From: Macrocybe gigantea
Taxonomy: Eukaryota; Basidiomycota; Agaricomycetes; Agaricales; Callistosporiaceae
Reading direction: 5' to 3'
NCBI GenBank assembly: GCA_011319805.1
Contig: SJRY01000120.1
Coordinates: forward strand, 62,001-126,000
DNA: 64,000 nt
Under the pieces are notes generated by a model. It did no database searches and was not told the origin of the DNA. It saw only the letters and a program-made list of their open reading frames with translations. This document shows positions 1 through 8,946 of this stretch, one piece after another. Made by a program: the position numbers and the translations under genes. Each line of letters begins with the position of its first letter. Position 1 is the stretch's first letter.

Positions 1-699
1 CGTAAGCTCTATCCCCGTTCAACTGAGCCTTGAAGATGTCGTCCTGCGCATGAAGGCCGTACATCTCTGCGCATATCCGATGCACGTCCTCGCACGTCGT
101 CCGGACGATTGTATACGCTTCTTTATTAAGTTTCAGGAGGAGCTCCAAAGCTGCCATAAAGTTATCCAAATCCTCAGGATTCATGTCGGTCAGGAGATGA
201 TAGAGCAGTCTATAGTATGCGAGTGTCTGCGATGGCACCGAAAGATCGACAGTAGGGTATCGGGTGAGGTCCAGTATTGCAGCTGCAGCTGGCGCGTGGA
301 CAAGAAGCGTGCTTGTTTGGTGAACTTTTCTGCGGCGTAAGGTCCGCAACGACCAAAATGATCAGGCCTGCAACAGTTCACCCCCACCAACAAAATCGTC
401 AATGTGGGCAAGTACGGATCGTTTGGACGAAGCATACCGATTGCGACCTTTAACCCCTTTCTCTTCGATCTGGGTGCCCCGTCAGGTCGATACCACACCT
501 TGCTCCAGATCGTGTTTCGCTGCGATACGAGCATGGAGTACTCGGGGATGCCGCGCATAGCTGTACCGCCATTTATCCGACTTGCGATCGCGAGTTTCGA
601 AGCAGCTGGTGGTGTCATGGTCGACGCCGACCTCGATATCGATGCACATCTCAACCCGTGAGCAACGAGAGAGGGAAATCTCCTGCTATAGAAGACCAT
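1..699 (-). CDS. Unrecognised short protein, tandem copy 1 (3' end beyond the window)
   Basis: Function unknown. The frame opens at the ATG at 699 and runs leftwards off the window. It is paralogous to the next gene (1235-2025). Shared blocks are a basic stretch containing WYRPDGAPRSK, and a helical C-terminal part starting AYYRLLYHLL and containing CEDVHRICAEMYGL. Conservative changes between copies (K/R, T/A, V/M) favour this strand as coding. The N-terminus is rich in Ser and Arg with few acids, so it could be a mitochondrial presequence, which is inference. Between the two blocks the frame changes: a hydrophobic segment that is continuous in copy 2 is readable here only in another frame (around 370-330). 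The copy may therefore carry an indel and be decaying, or have an intron I could not place. Confidence 0.5.
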
Positions 700-788
700 G
701 GTGGAATCGGTGTACGCTGTGCGGCTGCAGCAAGCACCTGTTGGCAGGAGGATGTGCGTAGCTGCGGCATGATACAAGGGCAGGTGCT

Positions 789-805
789 TGTTTGTCCTTG
801 TTAGG
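789..805 (-). promoter_or_regulatory. 17-bp promoter element shared with the tandem copy (upstream of copy 1)
   Basis: An identical 17-mer (plus strand TGTTTGTCCTTGTTAGG) occurs here, about 90 bp upstream of the ATG at 699, and at 2139-2155, about 114 bp upstream of the ATG of the paralogue. It is either a conserved regulatory site or simply a remnant of the duplicated upstream DNA. Confidence 0.4.
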
Positions 806-1234
806 TGGCGTTGCTTCGGGGATACAAAGCACGTGAGCGGTGAAATGATTGTGGTTGGGACCAGCCGATCATAATGCACAGCATTGCAAACCCAAGAAGG
901 CCAAAGCATAACAAAGAGGCCACAACCAGTGTGGCCTGTGGCCCGGCACGAGCCCTTTCCGTCGTTGATGGAGGGCAAAGATGGTCAAGCTTCTTTGCAA
1001 ACGGGTGGCCTGACAAGCATTGTGACGTGACGACGAAATGGTGTCTCATATAGCCAGTCTTTTCGCGACATTTGATTTACATTGCCTCAGCCACAGTGAT
1101 TGTGCTGTAGACGTTGTAATCCAAGTGATTAGATACAGCGAGCAACGCGACAACCTGATGCTCTATGGTGAATTATGGATCGACCAGCACAATGAAATCG
1201 TCAGGTATCGTATGAGGCTTCCTGAGTTTCCTGA

Positions 1235-2025
1235 TCAATGTTTTTCACTTTCATCCGTCGCTCGCTGCTGCAGTTCCAGCAGCACATTTTGCAGCCGCAA
1301 ATCCGATTCGTTGAGCCGGATCAGAACTCGACGGTACGTTTCATCCGCGGCCAGTTGGACCTTCGAGGTTCTGCGCTTGTCCTGAATAAGATAAAATTCT
1401 TCCAAAATCCGATGCACGTCCTCACATGCCTCCCGGACGTGTTTGTGCGCCTCTTCGTTGTCGGCCAGGACCCGTTCCAAGCCTGTGAAGTATTCGTCCA
1501 GCGTTTTAGGCGTCATGCTCATCGTGGCGCGGAACAGCGATGTGTAGTACGCGAATGCCTGTGTGGGCATAGAGAAGTCGATCGTGCGTATCGTGTGAGG
1601 TCTACAAACTGCAGTCGCAACAGGCCGGTGGACGGGAGACACATCAGCGTCAGCCACGCATCAACGGCGTACATGTCCGCGATGACGAGAATGGTCATCC
1701 CTGCGACGGGTGTCCGAAGAAACATGAATGGTGGAAGTGCGGGTAGACGAAGCAGAAACTTGCCGACGATGATTTTCAAGCCTTTTTTCTTCGATCTCGG
1801 CGTTCCGTCTGGTCGATACCACATCTTGCGCCAGATCGTCCGCCGTCGTGGGACGAATGTAGCGTACCTTCGAGTGGTATGCATCGAGGTGCGAACAGTC
1901 ATTCCATCACCCATGGCGAATTTTAGGGCAACCGGCGCCATGTTCAATGCCTTTAAGCTCCGAGGCGATGCAGACCCAAATTCATGGAGAACGAGAGAGG
2001 CTGATCTCCAGCCATTGAAGAACAT
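1235..2025 (-). CDS. Unrecognised short protein, tandem copy 2
   Basis: Function unknown. The ATG is at 2025 and the stop at 1235-1237. The N-terminal half holds a basic segment around WYRPDGTPRSKKKG, then a long hydrophobic run (LPPFMFLRTPVAGMTILVIA) that could cross a membrane. The C-terminal half is acidic and helical, with LDEYFTGLERVL and CEDVHRILEEFY, and probably forms a coiled coil. The two halves are in different frames that overlap at about 1520-1657, so an intron or a frameshift must join them; I could not fix the splice sites. It is the tandem paralogue of 1-699. I considered an STAND/NACHT-like N-terminal helical domain, but nothing in the sequence proves it. An uninterrupted 283-codon frame on the opposite strand is a shadow. 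Confidence 0.55.
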
Positions 2026-2138
2026 AAGGGCTGTGTATTCGCTGTATGGTCGTGGAATTCCCCCGAACGGAGGGCGTGAGGAACGATGATGAGGAATAGG
2101 TTAGATGGCGCACGGCGGAATGAACGATGGTGGGTGTA

Positions 2139-2155
2139 TGTTTGTCCTTGTTAGG
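2139..2155 (-). promoter_or_regulatory. 17-bp promoter element shared with the tandem copy (upstream of copy 2)
   Basis: Second identical copy of the 17-mer at 789-805, about 114 bp upstream of the ATG at 2025. Confidence 0.4.
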
Positions 2156-2521
2156 AATCTCTCATTTGCATGGCGTCAAGTTATTGTCTGGATATATTCT
2201 GGATATCTGCCACGAGCACGTCTACCAGCGCTTGTTTATACGGCGACGAGAAAGACCTTGTCCTCTGTTTCCGAATCACTCATGAGGTGCGTGAATAATA
2301 ATGGCGTGGTGTATAGTCGCGCAATTACGGATGTGGGTTTTCTATAAACGTCCAGTCCACAATAACCTACCCGACAAGATCGTGGAGGCCAAAGCGACAA
2401 GATCCCACAAGGTGGTGCCATATTGCGGGCCACTCGCCGATCAAAGCCTCGTCCTATTCCATGACGCATTTCTGTTGACAATGGCTACACCGTTCAGCTA
2501 TTTTGAGTATTACCCGCGGCC

Positions 2522-2529
2522 TATATAAA
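2522..2529 (+). promoter_or_regulatory. TATA box
   Basis: TATATAAA followed by a pyrimidine-rich leader (2560-2640) and an ATG at 2666. Spacing and context fit a fungal core promoter for the small frame that follows. Confidence 0.5.
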
Positions 2530-2665
2530 CGGGCGACGGAAGCTCCGAGACAGCCGTGAAAAATCCCCCCCCCCCACTTCCTTTCCATTGTTGTGCTCTC
2601 AGCGTTCTCCCTTCCGATCTGCTTTTCTGCCGGCTTTGCACCACTGCTCGCGCTGCGCAAGAATA

Positions 2666-3121
2666 ATGTCTTTTTTTTTTCTTGGTTGTCGTTCGCTTCG
2701 GACCTCTTGTCGTTGCCCACATCTGCCACTATGGACGTGTGACGTGATAGGAGCCAACGGCTTGCCTATTGGCGTCGTCGCGCGAGCGTTTGACTACTTG
2801 GGAAATCGCCTCACGGTCGCGCCCCAGACGGCGTTCTTCCCGATGCTCATGGAAGCTACATGGCCTCTCATCATCGATGATCTTTCCGTGGAGAATGAAG
2901 GGGAAATGCAACAAAGAGCTGTAAACTTCAAGTCTGGGATTGCTAACGACGTCGACACCGAAGGCTATCGGGATTGGAGGCAAATCATCAAGGCATCCAT
3001 TGGAAGCGGCAATTCAAAGGCCTCATGGAATCAAATTGGGATGTGCGTCGTTGTCATGAACATATGTGCTCTGGCTTGTCTTGTCTGGTTGTCTGTCCTG
3101 TCGATCTTGCTGCCTGACTAG
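2666..3121 (+). CDS. Small hypothetical protein
   Basis: No family recognised. The first ATG downstream of the TATA box opens a frame of about 150 codons. As one exon it would end in a hydrophobic helix (MCVVVMNICALACLVWLSVL), suggesting a tail anchor. A good intron is also visible from about 2923 to 2968 (GTAAAC, GCTAAC branch site, GAAG acceptor). Using it gives a different C-terminus containing AIGIGGKSSRHPLEAAIQ and a stop near 3059. I cannot decide between the two; the TATA box is the main support for a gene. Confidence 0.35.
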   Translation: MSFFFLGCRSLRTSCRCPHLPLWTCDVIGANGLPIGVVARAFDYLGNRLTVAPQTAFFPMLMEATWPLIIDDLSVENEGEMQQRAVNFKSGIANDVDTEGYRDWRQIIKASIGSGNSKASWNQIGMCVVVMNICALACLVWLSVLSILLPD

Positions 3122-4423
3122 CCTTTCTCGCGGCAATTATCATTCAAGTCAGGATTCGCTACAATTTCAACAAGATGACAATGGATAATCCTCGGGGACG
3201 CTAAACGGAGAAGACAAGAACAGAAAATGATACCAAATTGGAAACTCAATGGCTCACAAACCGACACCGAAAATGGATAGCTGACAACTTTATACGACCT
3301 ATCTCCATCGCGTTTCGTTAGCTGCTTTCTGGTTACCGAGCTGGGGGCCACTTCGTTTCTGACTCAGTCGGCTTGCACAAAAGGCGGTCATCAGTCGCTT
3401 CCACAATCTGCTTCGTGCCATGACACTCCCTGCTACCGCGAACGAGAACGCAGCGCCAACAGCAGCCTGCCACAAAGCAATGCCCCTCTCTGTTGAGATC
3501 CATACGTGCCGGTCTATGTCTCTAGGGAGAGGTGCTAATCTTTTCTTGACATTGGAGTTGACGCCGAAGATTATAGCTTGCGGATGCCTTTGCGACTTGA
3601 ACACCCTTGATGACGTCTGGCACTCGTAACTGTTTGCGGATCTTTCAACCATGGCTATGCAATGCGGAAAAGCACCTTTTTCTGTGTCCTCGATTCACTC
3701 TCGTGTTTCTGTGCCAAGATGCCCCCAATTATCTTCAAGCTCGTTGGACAGTCACTGGAATTTTACGCGTCATTCCTCATGAAGATGAGAAACAAGGCCC
3801 TGCAAATTGCAAAACCTGAAAAGCGACAAGTGACTAGGCGACCGGCACGTAGGCGATGAGACTCGGAACGCTAGTCAACTCGTGATTATATCAACAGCAA
3901 GCGCTAGACCAGGTTCAATGCCTGAAGACCTGAGAGCATATTGGCAATCCTTGTCTTCGTTATCCCGGCTTGCTAAGGCTGGACGGCGAATGACGGACCG
4001 GACTCGGACCATATTTGCATTTGTTAGGATCCAGGGGCTACATCCTCCCTCAGAGTTGTTGATTCCAATAGTTCCTTTGTCCTCCTTCGACGAACGCGGC
4101 TGGAGGCCTCTGCCTGCGACGTCGATGCGTACGGCGTGACACAATGCTGTTTTGGCTACCCAGGTCCTTCGACGTCCCGGGCTGCCGGTTGGGTCCAAGG
4201 CAAAGGCACGTCACGCACCTCCTTTGAGCTCTCTTCATTCTCGACTTTCTTCCACCCACGTGTTCCCAAACACAATTCCCAAAGCGCGTCTTGGCCACAA
4301 ATTCCAGCGTCCTGATCGACCAAGTCCGATGTCGACCAGCGATCAAAGCACCCAAGTCCATTCTTCGCCGATTTTGGATTTCAACCAGCTTCACGCGTCG
4401 CCTGTTTTGGAGAATCGCAGCAG
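3122..4423. other. Intergenic stretch without a supported gene
   Basis: Several frames of 65-130 codons overlap on both strands (for example 3299-3652 minus, 4050-4451 minus, 4152-4478 plus). None shows family motifs or a paralogue, and I could not chain any into an exon series. The right end is the upstream region of the gene at 4559. Confidence 0.5.
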
Positions 4424-4430
4424 TATAAAA
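4424..4430 (+). promoter_or_regulatory. TATA box
   Basis: TATAAAA about 130 bp before the ATG at 4559, followed by a CT-rich leader that is typical of fungal promoters. Confidence 0.5.
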
Positions 4431-4558
4431 AGCTCGATGCGGCACCAGCATGGCCTCAGAAATCGCAACGCGTCTTAGTTGCTCTCCTCTACCTGTTTAT
4501 TCTTCCTCAATTCTCGTGTCTCTATCGAATTTCGACCCCAGCTCTCATTTGCGCAAAG

Positions 4559-6425
4559 ATGCCTCCTTTTTCGCCATCGTTAAAGCCCAGCTTGCGATCG
4601 TCGACCGCTTCTTCCAACAGTGAGGAGAACGGTGTCCCTCCGCAGGCGGGGAGGCTGTTCAGCAAGTTGCAGGCCAGGAGACTATTCGATGAACTCTTCT
4701 GTCTCTTCCACGGAGACTATCCGTCCCTCTGGACCTCGGAAGCTTGTGAAGACGAGCGGGGCAACCTCGCGTCGGATGACTGCTCCGGCAGGAGATGAGA
4801 ATGTTCAGGTTGGTATCAGCACTGATATAGAGAGCGGAGCGACATTGATACCTAAGGAGGAGAAAGGCAAGGGCAAGGGGAAACGCCGCGGAGGGCATCG
4901 AGGTACAGCTGGAACTGCACCACCGAGCGAGGTTAACGATCAAAGCAACACCTCTCCTGCATCTGCCGGTATGCCATCGGTGGGAGGCCTGCCACCGATC
5001 GACGCCAATCCCGTCCAGAACGCAGTTTCCACACCGCTTGAGGGTAATGAGGAGAGCCGAATTCCGGGAGATGTTGATAAGAAAGGAAAGGGGAAGGAGG
5101 ACGTTCAGTCCAAGGCTAAACCACGAAGGAAGTTCAAGTTGGGAAAGCGTCGTGCAGAAGAACCGCGCTCTCCTATTGCCGGCCTCCCGCCCAGCTTATC
5201 CCGTATTCCGGGGCCATCCAATCCAGGCACAAGCGGGCGCCAGTCTAGGCAATCTCTGCGCCCTGTGGACGACGTGCCTTTACACATTGCCACACCCGCC
5301 GGATTGGCTGTGAATGCCGAGTCCTCCGTTGGGGATCCGGTATTGACTGAGATTCAGAACATCGAGCATTCCTTTCGTAACCAATCACTCGCAGGAGAAG
5401 AGGCGGGTGATGAAGACGATCGCAACGCAGAAGATGCCTTGAACAGGCTGAGAGTGTCCGCCGGCGACTTTTGGCGCTCTATCACCACCGATCTTTGCCT
5501 TTCTAATGGCGGTCATAACAGACATGGAGGACCCAACATGCAAGTCTCCGAGAGCTATCGTCCTTTGACTCCTCCGGCCCTTGTTGGCGGTGACGGTCCA
5601 GCTTTGGGGGATGTTGCATTTGGATCAAGGTTCACGTTACCGCCTTTGCCGCAAAGGTGGAATTTCAATGCTCGATCGCTATTTGGCTTCGGCACCGCAA
5701 ATAGTCAGGCAAATATCGCGTCGCAGACTGCCCGCGTCCCGGCCCTGGCTCCTGTTGGACGTATAGCCCCGCGCATCCTTTGGCTTCCTGCAGAGGAATT
5801 GGAGGCTTCGGTTTCTTTCTATGATGGCAAACACCTGCATTTTTGGGATCAACCGGATGAGTGAGTGCAATTGTAGCCTCTGTATATGCGACTAGAGCTC
5901 ATCGTTCTCATGCGATCTAGCGTGCATATTGTTTATCCTGCGCAGTTGAATCTGACAGTGAAGGAACCCGAGAAGTTCAAGGACGTTCCCCTTGCGTTGC
6001 CCAGCATTCGCGTGATAGACATTCAGTGCAAGGCGCAGCTGGCCACGAAAGGCGTTGTCTACGTCCACAAGGATTTTATCGACCCGGATGTGCGCTACGA
6101 GGTTAGGTACATTGGCGCAAAGACACGCGACGAGATGGGAAGGGAGGTGCCCCTTGCTCCGGATAACGGCATCACGATCGAGCCCAAGTGGTACGAGATG
6201 GAACATGATGGCCAGAGCCATGCGAACGAGCTTGGAGTCGCGAAGAGGGGTTGGTACCTCAGGTTTTGGGTCCCGTTCCCGACTAGGCTGTTCTTGAAGA
6301 GGGGCACGAGGGTGTTTGCTGTGGAGGCGCAGGTTTGGATTGGAGACGACCACGGGCTTGTACAGGGGGAGGAGGAAGAAGTCAGCGTCTCGCATTTGAG
6401 AGCTCAGCGGGAGATGGCCGTCTGA
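4559..6425 (+). CDS. Large disordered protein with a conserved C-terminal region
   Basis: Function unknown. Exon 1 (4559-4619) joins the long frame through a short intron, best placed at 4620-4662; this keeps phase. The following 400 residues are rich in Ser, Pro, Gly and Lys, with basic KGKGK clusters, and are probably disordered. A second intron near 5861-5923 (GTGAGT...CTAG) removes an in-frame TGA and leads into about 165 residues of mixed beta-like sequence. That part begins YPAQLNLTVKEPEKF and contains VRYEVRYIGAKTRDE and GWYLRFWVPFPTRLFLKRGT. The regular hydrophobic alternation suggests a beta-sandwich; an arrestin-like fold is possible but unproven. The stop is at 6423-6425. Confidence 0.7.
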
Positions 6426-6798
6426 CTTGGTTAATATTTTAGATTAGTTATATGTTATGATCATTGTGTAGGGTTATTATCAATCATGTAGTTGACGAAG
6501 CTCTGACTGTCGCGTTGGGAGATCTTACCTAATATGGGACTGGTAGTTGCTGAATGTGTTTAACAACGACAGACACCGACATGAGTAAGATGAAACTGCG
6601 ACGCCCAGCATTTGTGGGTTTCTGACAGACAAGAGGTGTGATGACCCTTTCTAGTATCAATACACAGCACGACATTCGTTGACCTTCAACTTAGAACGTT
6701 CAACTTCCTCCCGAGATTCCAACCTGGACGCTGAGCACTGAGTCCTTAAAGCCGCTAGCACAGACGACAACCTTCAAACTTGACTCTGGTCCTATCTC
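6426..6798. other. Intergenic region between the disordered-protein gene and the first F-box copy
   Basis: The AT-rich 3' flank (TATATGTTATGATC near 6450) is followed by the upstream region of the F-box copy. No gene seen. Confidence 0.5.
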
Positions 6799-8697
6799 AT
6801 GGCTGATTTTCAGTCGGCTGTCGGACACGACGCGTGCCACCCAGCCCGACGAACCCATGCCAACGAACCAGAACTCGCCTGCCCTGTTTTCCCCTTTTCC
6901 GACATCAGTCAAGAGGACATCGTTCTGGAGACAATTGGGACCGGAACTCGCTCGCAGTCGCTCCCCTTGTTTCCTCTCTCATTTTCTTGCAAGTATACCA
7001 CCTGTGTTTCCAACCGAACAATGCTGTCAATTCCTCTTTGTGGCCGTCAGGGAACTTTGTCGCACAATGGATCATGAAGAACGAACGCACTAGACGGAAA
7101 TTTGTCCTCTTGAAACATCTGGATTTGGACGCGGTTTTGGCCTTGCCGGTGGACTTGATCGATGAAGTTCGTTCGTGGCATTTTCGGATTTCGAGCATTG
7201 GCGTTCATGACGATAACCAGATCCTCGGTCATCTCCACCCCATCGATCTCTACCATCTCAGCATAACGGCCAAGCGCGTCCGATGGTTCGTCATGAGCAA
7301 AGGTTCGCTATCGCTGTGGAAGACAGTGTTTGCCCGCCATCCGGATTTGCCTCTTCCTCCGTCGCATCTCATCGAGCCTAGATGGGCTGCGATCCTGTTT
7401 GGACCTGCAGTATGTGAGGTAGGCTAGGCCCCTATGATTGTTCACTTTTTGCTTTATCCTCAACCATGTATCCAGGTTTGTGGAAGACGCGGAGCATTGA
7501 TGGACTTCACGATCTATGCTCATCTTTGCACGACATGTAGATGGGGCAGGTGGGTATTTACTTTTTTTTTTTTTTAAAAAATAGTATTCACAACTAAGAT
7601 AGATTATCCACGTCGCCAACATCCACGAACATCCCTACCCTTCGGGTCATGTCGTATGGAGCATGATACCCGCCACACACCGGATTGGTAATGTCCCGTA
7701 TATTTGGTCATTAGCTCCCATTGACTCCATCGCGGATAGACGGAAACACATATTGCACCGACTGGTACGCCCGGTATCCGATCTCAAACGTCGAGAAAAT
7801 GGGGAGCTCTGGGAGGCCCTTAATCGAGATGCACAGAATGACAAACCAGGTGCTCCAGAAGAACTCGAGTTGTTCGAGGCTATACAATCACACAATGCGA
7901 CAAGCATAACTGAGGTGTTTGCATTTATCCCGTCGGTAACTACTTCTGACTTTGGATTTAGCAAGCCGAGATATACAACAAATGGGGGGATAAAATTCAC
8001 AGAAAAGTCTGTGATATTTATCGCAAAAAAGTCAGAATTATCGAAGAAGAGTGAGCTACAATCCACCATATCATGATCTCTCGCTTAACACGATCGGTAG
8101 AGTCATTAATCGGCTCGAAGCACTTGGGTATGATGAAAACAGGATCACCTTCTTGTATTTAGTGCATATCAGCTCCGTAGGTAAGAGTCTGACGCGTCGT
8201 GGTTAGTACAATGACTATCGATGCCATATCTTTCGCTGATTTGAAATAATTATTGCAGTTTCGAAGAAGATCCAGAAAGAGGTCCAAGAGACAATAGCTG
8301 CGTTATCAATGAACGAATTGCAAAACCATCGCCATCAGTCGGCCTCGCTGGGACAACTCTGATGTCCTCACGCTGATCTTTTTCTCAAGGCATTCCATTG
8401 CCTGCCCGGTCTTAGATGCAAATTACTTTTATCACTAGGGAACAGATGTTCCGCATTCACCTCGACGGCAGGTCATGTTGGAACAGGAACCGTCTGCAGA
8501 GTACAAGTGCAACTGTTGTCCAAAGTTTCCCCAACGACTGTTCGCTATGCGGGATCTCTTGTATCATTTGCGAGACAAGTACGTTTTGCGAATGAAGGTC
8601 GTCGCTGTTCTTGAACCGACTGCGTTTTAGGCACAAAATCCTGGAACCTGCAGCTGATGTAGATTGGACAACTGTAGCCCTCCTGGTATGCGAATAA
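6799..8697 (+). pseudogene. F-box/zinc-finger paralogue A, broken
   Basis: Homologous to 8947-11677 and 60123-62331. Intact early exons are 6799-6988, 7051-7166 (116 nt), 7221-7418 (198 nt, F-box with LHPIDLYHLS and LWKTVFARHPDLP) and one from 7476 encoding CEVCGRRGALMD...CTTC, a CxxC...CxxC zinc module. Intron 1 uses a GC donor (GCAAGT at 6989). Later damage: a frameshift near 7793-7804 between IDGNTYCTDWY and ELWEALNRD; loss of about 0.9 kb, because after the stop at 8360-8362 the sequence jumps to the part that matches copy B from about 11,365 on; and an in-frame TAG at 8434-8436 in YFYH*GTDVPHSPRRQV (copy B reads through). The last finger, C-x2-C-x15-H-x4-H, is still readable at 8490-8697. 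The F-box would recruit SCF ubiquitin ligase if a truncated product were made. Confidence 0.8.
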
Positions 8698-8946
8698 GTT
8701 GCTCTTCTGTCATTGACTTGCTGTGTTCGTTCAGACCATATATGCACTATAATTGTAATTCACGTAAAATGCATTTGAACCTATAGTACGACGTAGATAT
8801 CCGGCTTGGGCTGAATATTCTCGCACGTTGAGGATATGTCAACAAGTCGTTGTGGCGAAGGACCCTGAATGGCACAGCATTAAGCGTGCTGGCGCTCTTG
8901 TCATTCTTGCAGAAGTTCTCAAGTATCGGTACCATTCGCTGCCCTG

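Noticed and set aside
1238..2089. Uninterrupted 283-codon plus-strand frame
   Set aside because: It is antisense to copy 2 of the tandem pair. Substitutions between the copies are conservative on the minus strand and not on this one.
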